NCBI GenBank assembly: GCA_002110485.1
Contig: MOWL01000068.1
Coordinates: 496,001 to 560,000, forward strand
DNA from: Emergomyces orientalis
Lineage: Eukaryota; Ascomycota; Eurotiomycetes; Onygenales; Ajellomycetaceae
DNA: 64,000 bases
Reading direction: 5' to 3'
The translations under genes and the position numbers were made by a program. The number at the start of each line of letters is the position of its first letter. Position 1 is the first letter of the stretch. Positions 56,448 to 64,000 of this stretch are shown one piece after another. The notes below the pieces were generated by a model. It saw only the letters and a list, made by a program, of their open reading frames with translations. It was not told the origin of the DNA and ran no database searches.

Positions 56448-59400
56448 TTAATCCTGATAGTCTTCCCATGACAGTGAATCTGCTCCGACTGGCCAAGTCA
56501 TATTATCGAGGTTTCGCATTTGATCAACGAGCCCTGACGAAGTAGATGTTGAGGGTGGGGCCCGTGGCTGGTTACTCCCGGTGTTCCACCCAGCGGGGAA
56601 TGCGAATGGGTTTTCAAATCCAGGGGTGTTCGGCGGTGGATTATCTGGCGTGAAGTAGTTTGCATAAGCAGCCTGTGTGCTGTTATCAAAGCTCGGTTCG
56701 AATTGGGAAGTAGGGAGGTCGGTGACATATATATTGGGATTTGGTCTCTGGGTGGGTTGTCGTTGCTGCTGCTGTTGAACGGGGGGTGATGGTTGGTCTA
56801 TAATACGTGGTGAAATCGAACTGTTCGACGATTGGTTTGTGCATGGCGTCGGATGATCAGAGGACAAATACTGGCGATCACTCGTGGTGCTCGCCTCTGA
56901 CACATCCATTTCCATAAGCATCGATTTTATTAAGTTTGAATTGGTGGGAACTGTAAATGACCCAACGTCCGCTAGGTGGGTGTGGTTATCATTACCGGAG
57001 GTTCCAACTGGAGGTTTTGACCGGTTAGGTAACGAGGACAAAGGGATCGTGACCTGTTCGTAGGAGGACGACCTTGGAAGACTCTCCGGCGGTTGACGAG
57101 CATCTTGTTGAAAGGCCGCTTTCAACGACGCACAATAGTTGGATGTTCCTACAGATTTCTAAAACGGCGGGTTGTTAGGTTCTGACGCCAAGCGTAACTT
57201 TTGATGTATGACATTATTCCGGATCGCCAAAAGAGTTTATTGGCAGGTACTTACCTCGTTGTACCGTACGCCAAAAGTGAACTTTGATTGTTCAGTTTTA
57301 TTGTCAAAGCCACTTCCTTCAATGTCTGCATCGAGCTGCAGGAGGAATGATTCTGTGAGGGGGTTTTTTTGCTTGAGTATATTCATAGCAGCCAGTAAGA
57401 ATTGAAGTGATGACTGAGCTGTTTCGTCTTCTGGTCGACATTTCAGGTACTGCAAGAAAACTCGACACGCTACATACAGACAGAACGCAACGAAAGGGTT
57501 GATCTAAAAAGGTCAGTACAGATATACTAAAGAATGCCAACTACGGGACTCACTAGTGTCAAGTCAGTATGACTGGCCATTTTCATGATATTTGTTATTT
57601 GATCTGCAGCAACTATGCTTCGTCGTTTCCCATCTGCCGCAATCTGGCTAGGCATGTCATTCTTCTCTGCTTTGAATATAGCAGCTTGGTGAAGGCAGAT
57701 TGTTGAAGCATGGATATTTAGATTAAGGAATATGACGCTCGAGTCACTGATGCCTTCAGGCAGTCGTAGATGGCTAGGCAGCGCGAGAGATGTCTTAAGG
57801 ATAACATTATCCAAGGCTCGATGTCTTTTCCAAAATCCGCCATTCAGATCACGATCCTTATCATCTGATGTTGTCCGATGCAGATGATGGAGATTGCGGC
57901 CAAAAAGGCAAGCGAGCAATACGACAGCCGCAAGAGGCGATAGCGATGAAATGTTTTCACCAGTCGTAACACTCGCCAGCGTGTAAGTTTGTTGCATTTT
58001 AGAGTTGATAAATGCCTCATCGGAAGCAGGAAGGTTGGTTAGAATCTGAGGTCGCTCTCAAGTCAGAAAACTCTTTACCGGAGGTAGCTTAAAACAGGTA
58101 TCGCTTACATCTCTCTCGTCCATCATCATGGGCCATCCCGTACCAACGCTAGCATACCTATCTTGACAGAAGGCGACCCAAAAGGTCCTTCTCTGTTCTT
58201 CCTGCTCAGTCCAATCCCGAGGAGGCGGAATGCACGTTTTTACTGCGGGACCGGCGCCATCTAGACGATGTAATCCCATCATCAGAGCCAATCTCATCGC
58301 ATGGCCCGTACTCAGCCATGCACGTGGAAAGAACATCATCCTGAACTCGTAGGAAGACATTAAAACCCAAGTCTGGGCGTGAGCAACTGTGACCATGGAC
58401 TCGCCGAGCCCTCTCATCTGGTCCAACTCTGCATATTTCCGTGCGCGTTGATAGAAATGTGGATGTAATGTTCGATATTTATCCGTAACGGAACTAGCCA
58501 AGCTCCACATTATATATCGTAAACATACAGGCGGTCGCACGCTAGGTGCAAGATTCATTGCAGCATAGTATCGCGGTTGATGTAACATGGGCATTGAAGG
58601 GTGTATTTTTCTGAAATATATTTCATTTCTGGGCATTATCCGTCAGGTAATGGTCTTATGCTGGGTACTGGTGCGCTGAAATTTAAGGTAATACATACAG
58701 CTCATCAATAACATCCTGCGCTGGAAGGGGTTCTTCCAAACCCAGACCAATCATCTCCCATGAAAAGTCCCCACCAGAAGTGATATTATTATCCGGTAAG
58801 TTGATCTGAGTGGAATTTAAATCTCCAAATGGGTCAAGGGAGGTTGGACGCGCATTTTCTATAGCGTTGGAAGATGCGAAAATATCAGTCATATCATCAG
58901 TCAAACCGCCAGATGTAGGGGGTTGATGGGTGCTATCTGTGGGTGCGGGTGACATTTGCAAGACCTCCCCGGAGTCTTGGGATTTGAGTAAGGTTTCGAC
59001 TTGGGCTAAAAGTAAGAAGAGAAGGAGTCCATCAGCAATGCCCTACAGTTAACTGGACCCAAATTCAATCCAGGACGCATGAGCTCCGCAATCCGGCTAT
59101 ACCTAATCTTGCTTCTAGCTGCTTCACATAGCCCCTCTTTGGACCACTTTTCTTCCTCACTTCATCGTAGGCGCAATCATGCCCCAAGCGAGAACATGTA
59201 CCACAACTCGGTTTGTTGCCATCGCATCGCAGCTTTCTTTTCCGACAAATAACACAGGCAATCCGTTTGGGGCGAGGTACCCAACCAGAATTTTGGTTTG
59301 TGCCATTGGCTCGTGGTTCTGGGCTGCTATCATTTCCATTCTTTGCGGGAGCCCGTGACTGATGAGTCACGCTATCCTGTCCTAAGGGCAGGTTCTGTGA

Positions 59401-59457
59401 TGGTTGTCCTGAACGAGCATCGAATAATCCAGTTGATGACGGATTGGTGCCCTCCAT
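56448..59457 (-). CDS. Zn2Cys6 fungal-specific transcription factor
   Basis: Minus-strand exons 59457-59103, 59005-58699, 58628-58109, 58045-57554, 57503-57255 and 57158-56448 give 877 aa. The binuclear zinc cluster has Cys68, 71, 78, 85, 88 and 95 (C-X2-C-X6-C-X6-C-X2-C-X6-C), followed by GPKRGYVKQLEARL and a coiled-coil start (AQVETLLKS). The middle-homology domain (fungal_trans) begins near EIYFRKIHPSMPMLH and includes ARAWLSTGHAMRLA-like text (RAWLSTGHAMRLALMMGLH) and EEQRRTFWVAFCQDRY. The C-terminal ~230 residues are Ser/Pro/Gln-rich, with a QQQQQQ run, and probably activate transcription. It binds DNA in the nucleus. Targets cannot be told from sequence, and I do not assign it to a named regulator. 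Confidence 0.88.
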
Positions 59458-62373
59458 AATGATGTGCGGCTGAACCTGGCGTTGGCATCAACTCGTGGTG
59501 CGGGGAGGGAAATAATCAGTGGGCGGACGAAGGTGAGATGCCTGAGCGAGCAAGAATTGAAAGCAAGAGGGCGGCTTAACCACGCTCTCATCGAACATAT
59601 ATGGATATAGTATATCAGGAAACCTGTCATCCAACAGAGTCGTCAAAAAAGGTGCTGCCTTGCACGTCCATTAAGATCTTCCTCAAGCGTGCACTTTAGC
59701 GCCAGAGCTCGTATATGTCATCAAAACCATGACACTACCAGCCCCTATGCGCGCTAATTTTGCCTCCATAACTCTGAAAGAACGCATCATAAAAAAACCG
59801 CCTGTGGCGCCAGGGTGGTGATCCCCTAAACCATTTATTCAACGAGCATCACGATCCCACCCTTCCCAATGGTATCTGTCGTCAAAACCGAATAGATGGA
59901 AGATGTTTGTTTATTGCCTTATCGACCACCACCAGTTAGGGCTTGCTGACTAACCAGATCCCACTCCACCCAGCTTTCCAGCACCAATATCTGAATTGGA
60001 CAGTGCTATTTATTTTTTTTAGTTCGACAGAGTGCTACACCTTATATGAAAGTAAAGCCATTGGCCTCTGGGGCCTTCGGATGCATTCATGGCGTATAAG
60101 TATTTGTTTCGTCTATCGATCGATGACTACACGCCGCGTTGCGCTCCTCATTCCCAACCAACAATTGAAGGGACCAACTAAGTCCCCAGCAGGACTCATT
60201 CATCCAGAAATGATGGGGTCTATTTAGTTCCATCACAGCCTATGGCCCCCAGTGGCCGACGAGAATGAAGTGTTTGCCCAGTCAATCATATTCGTACATC
60301 TGCTGCGTGGTTCGGGATTGATCAGACTCAGGCTGCCGCGACTCGGGGAAAACTTAATCAGATTATCCTTCACCAACCTATCCCAACTCTCCCATTTGTT
60401 TCCAGTTGCGAAGACTGGCTTCCATGGTGCATGTCCTTACTACGTACATTTTTGGAGACAATGCATTTCTATAACAAATTTGTTGTATCATATGATCCTA
60501 ACCATTCAGCAGCTACAATACTCGGACACTATATCAGGTGGGTATCATTACATCAGATCCCAATACTGAGGCATTACTAAAAAATCGCCTCCTTGTTCAA
60601 GAACTGCCAGTAAATCTGACGAGAAACTCAACGAATTCACGAACGACAATGTCTCCCAGGTTCAATGAAGCGGGAGACAACGGCTATTCATTCTACGTCT
60701 AGCTCCGCGCATCAAACCTTTCTATATTTCAATCACTGGCAACTTCGATGAAGACCTTAACCTAAAGGTTCTTGGATTAACAATATCGCCGGGGATGGTC
60801 AAGGGCGATGTTGTTCTTGTTACCGATTCCAGTGGTGGCACAACAGTGTGTCATCCGCTCGAAACGGCTGAATTTCGCCACAAAAGACGTTTGCTTATGG
60901 TGATTGAATAGGATGAAGCGGCGGTCAAAGCACTCTCTGTACTCGGGGTTGATGACCAAGAGAGAGAAAATCGCTGAGTTGAGAGAATCGCATTCGATTG
61001 ATGATTAAAGGAGTAGAGCCAGTGGCTCGTGGTACGATAATAAATTAATCAATTAAACGTTCATGGAGGGGCGACGAGACGAGATCTACTGGGTGGATAC
61101 CGCATAAGCGTAGAGGCTACTTTTCCGGAATATTGGAATCAAGATGCGAACATAGTGAAGGATATTTGTCCGGCGACCCCCCAAACCCCATATTGAGTCA
61201 GGGCATTGTGATGCAACATTTCTCGAACTATAAACTGGCTCTTCCATTTCATATCATTGTCGTAGATCAAAATGGCACTAGAGTTGAGAGAGTTGACTGA
61301 AATGTAGAGGTATCTGTCTTATATGTTCTTTGCATTCATCCAGTTATCCGAAATCTCAAAATGGGCAGGCACCAGAAGTTGGGAACTTTTCAGGCTCAAC
61401 TTGTAAGACTACAGCGTGGAAGTTATCATTTGCTGCACATATCTAACACCAGAGGGATGCCGCTATTTTTCTTCAAGTTTTTTCTGGGGATGGGCCCAAT
61501 GAACGGTGAGGGATGCCCGAGGCTGAACTATTTTAGGCGCACAATGCCTATTTTTAAAAATGGGCACCAGATCACAATGGACATAGCCAAACAGAAAGAA
61601 ATTCACCTTTAACCCAGCAAGTGAAACCCAAAACATGGAAATTGAAAGCGGAAAGGAAAACGGAAAATGAAAGACGGCCTGAATGTTAGGTGAAGAGGAG
61701 ACGAATGAAGATGGGAAAGAAAATCGCATCCCCTCGTTTCCCAGGGAGTGGACTGGAAAGACCTTTTGGTGTGTGATTAGTTCTACACACGAGAACGGAC
61801 TGGGCAAAAGAACCCAAGGTCAAGGCAGTCAGTCCGACGTGGCTTGCTTGGGTCTGAGGCCTAATGTCCTCTTATATCATCTCTTCCACTTTGCAGCAGA
61901 ACAGCATCCGACTTACAAAGCCTCCCTTTGTTACTGTTAATCACCAATAACGCTTCAACACGAAGCGTTGCGCGCTGGTGGCGAACGTCGTGCAAAGACA
62001 TCTGCAGCGCAGCATATTTTGACGCACTTCTACGTGTTCTGACTGCAAGGAATTTATCCTTGTGACTGACTCGCTGACCAGTGAGGTCTGCCACAAAACG
62101 AGGCGAATTCCATGTTACACTGGCCGAGAGGCTGAGATGCAGTGCTTACCCACAACTGGCATCAGGCGAAATCAAGATGCTATAATTTATCTTCGGTTTA
62201 CTCCCGCTTCCCTTTGGAAGCTTTCAGCTATTATCTGCTCTTTTCTTGTGTTTTTTTTTTACTTCGCGTTATAAGAATATGGTGTGAGCAAACAATTCAG
62301 TCATTTCAGGTTTGGCCTCTGGCGCCGTCAGCCTCAACATATCCCCTCCTAAGCTGGACATCCAGCAGTCACG
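59458..62373. other. 2.9-kb divergent intergenic region
   Basis: Between the starts of the Zn2Cys6 gene and the C2H2 gene. Open frames are short and unlike any family I know. It probably holds both promoters and 5' leaders. Confidence 0.4.
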
Positions 62374-64000
62374 ATGTCAAGGGAAACCAGGCCACGTCTC
62401 GACCCGTTGCCCACTTCGTGGATCTCGACCTCCAAGCGGCGCCACGCTGCTCTGGATGACGATGTTGGTTCTTCATCTGACAGCCTGAGCCCTAAGAGGA
62501 CCTTGCCATTTGACAACGCTTCTCAACGAAACGAGGAGGATGCGCGGATAACCCAAGAGCAGCCACAGGATGTTCGTAAACCCAGTGATCTCAGGCGGCT
62601 TTCGCTGTCTGCAGTATATAAGCAACACCTTGTCTACGGCTAACCAAACAAGCAATATCAGATATTGGTTACAGAAGCATTTTGGCATGCACTTACATTC
62701 GAGATTCCTCAAGCTTCGCTCGAGTTTGATGAAATATACAAAATCCAACTTCAGCAGGATCACCATCAGGTGAGCTTTTCGATAATTTCCTTGCCAGGAT
62801 AGTGAGAATGTTCGGAAGATCAAGTTCTAACCTAATATGTGCTTGACCTCGCAATGTGTTTGCAGCTTGGCTTTGTGGGAAAGATCCCGAACTTTTCTAG
62901 ACCTCTCCGCTCGCTATCCTCGGCCCGGAGCGTGGACTATGCACGGCCCAGACCTCCTACCGTAAGAAAGAAGCCAAAATCACAGGAAATCAACAAGCAA
63001 ATACCCCTGGCTGTGCGGAAACAGGAGACTGTGTAAGTTGTTTAACAGGAGCAAGGTTTACATCTATCTTTATTGAATCCGACTGACTATTGTCTAGTGT
63101 AACCCACTCTGATTCTGGTTCTGAAACTCAGGCTTTGGATCACCTGCAGAAGGACATCTCTAGGAGCAACTCTGACTCTTCCATGAGGCTGCAAGGTCGC
63201 GACGAAAATCATCAGAAGTTGATGAAACCATGTGGTCAACCTCTGCCGGAAACGGTACGCCCTCGCAGGCCACCTCAGATCCCCATTGACGATCCAAATG
63301 TTCCAATTAAGATACCTCTTCCCCTTTCTCCTGATAATCCCAAAAACCCTCCCCCACCGGAGCCACCGCCATTTGAACAACGAACACATAGCTCTGCGTC
63401 CAGAACACTTAGGAAGTTAAGGGATCGTCTACGACCCCATAATGAAACGGCCTCGAGAAATTCCAATTACTCATCCACTCAAACTCAGTCCCAAACAAAT
63501 GTGAAGCAGAGAGCCGGAAGCGGCTTAATATCATCATGGTCGGCCACTATCAAGCAAGCCCTGGATTACCGTCCGCAAAAGCAAATGGAGGAATCAAAGC
63601 ACAAAGGCATATCCCAAGGCTTGCAAGCTAGTACAAATCGCAGCAGCCGGAGAAGTTCCGAGAAAACCTCAAGTACACGGAGGGAGAACCGTGATCGAAG
63701 CCCACTGATGAGGTCGAGAGGTGACACAAGGGATACGAAGCACTCTAACTCGAAACCGACAACATCCATTCTGTCCAATGCTAGCTCTTCCTATGAGAAG
63801 CCTCGTTTGCCTCTGAAAGTGTCAACAACTCCCCTCACCAGCTTAGAAGAATTTCAGTGCACGTTCTGCCTACTCCAATGTGAAAACAAGGCAGAGTGGC
63901 TCAGACATGAACAAATATTCCACCTAGAGGATCTTGAGAATTTCAGCCGCACTTACAAACACAAAGAGGCACAGCATGATGAAATCAGCTCCTTAGGCTC
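62374..64000 (+). CDS. C2H2 zinc-finger domain protein, 5' part (continues past window)
   Basis: Exons 62374-62613, 62662-62769, 62866-63032 and 63098 to beyond 64000. The three introns (48, 96 and 65 bp) keep frame, and intron 1 removes an in-frame TAA. The product is basic and Ser/Pro-rich, with a proline-rich stretch near 63285-63375 and a helical exon 2 (FWHALTFEIPQASLEFDEIY). A single C2H2 finger, C-X2-C-X12-H-X4-H (CTFCLLQC to HEQIFH), lies at about 63859-63924. Such one-finger proteins are common in Eurotiomycetes and often of unknown role. I do not recognise a named homologue. The second splice phase was chosen because the alternative frame stops early. The 3' end is outside the window. 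Confidence 0.65.

Noticed and set aside
1..64000. CRISPR arrays, rRNA or tRNA genes
   Set aside because: No regularly spaced repeats and no tRNA or rRNA signature recognised by reading; tRNAscan would be the decisive test for tRNAs.

Overview
This window looks like a filamentous ascomycete. Several genes contain 50-140 bp introns with GTATGT/GTAAGT-type donors and CTAAC/CTAAT-type branch sites, and the proteins are recognisable Eurotiomycete types (a PalcA-like bHLH factor, Dna2, Rpp40, Tex1/THOC3, a 2-oxodicarboxylate carrier, a Zn2Cys6 factor). The AT-rich, gypsy-filled left half beside a normal-composition right half suggests an onygenalean genome of the Blastomyces/Histoplasma kind. That placement is inference.

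Bases 1 to about 32.3 kb are a nest of retroelements. A Ty3/gypsy chromodomain-type element lies on the minus strand and is cut by the window edge (copy A, 1-4770). LINE pieces follow (5.2-5.6 kb and 6.8-7.6 kb). Next is a 10.7-kb LTR element (7586-18241) with gag-protease, pol and a third long frame of unknown function between integrase and the 3' LTR. A LINE ORF2 fragment (18242-18858, resuming at 24470) is split by a complete second copy of the first family (copy B, 18859-24469) with a perfect 5-bp target duplication. Further LTR scraps lie at about 25.3 and 27.1-27.5 kb, and a solo LTR of the 10.7-kb family lies at 31.98-32.32 kb. One host gene sits inside this block: a secreted Con-13-like protein with two family units (28029-29897).

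The retroelement frames are nearly free of indels but full of stop codons, almost all TGA. LTR pair comparisons explain this: every difference is a C:G to T:A transition at CpG or CpC, never CpA. Such a mutator turns CGA and TGG into TGA but cannot touch CAA or CAG. Copy B also carries a textbook -1 frameshift signal at the gag/pol junction.

From 33 to 64 kb the DNA holds ordinary genes: the bHLH factor (37147-38787, +), mitochondrial carrier (43643-44826, -), Dna2 (45479-50766, +), Rpp40 (51254-52964, -), Tex1/THOC3 (53978-55331, +), a Zn2Cys6 factor (56448-59457, -) and the 5' part of a C2H2 protein gene (62374 onward, +). Introns were placed by reading-frame continuity, splice motifs and expected family residues. 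All complete models close in frame. No tRNA, rRNA or CRISPR array was recognised.
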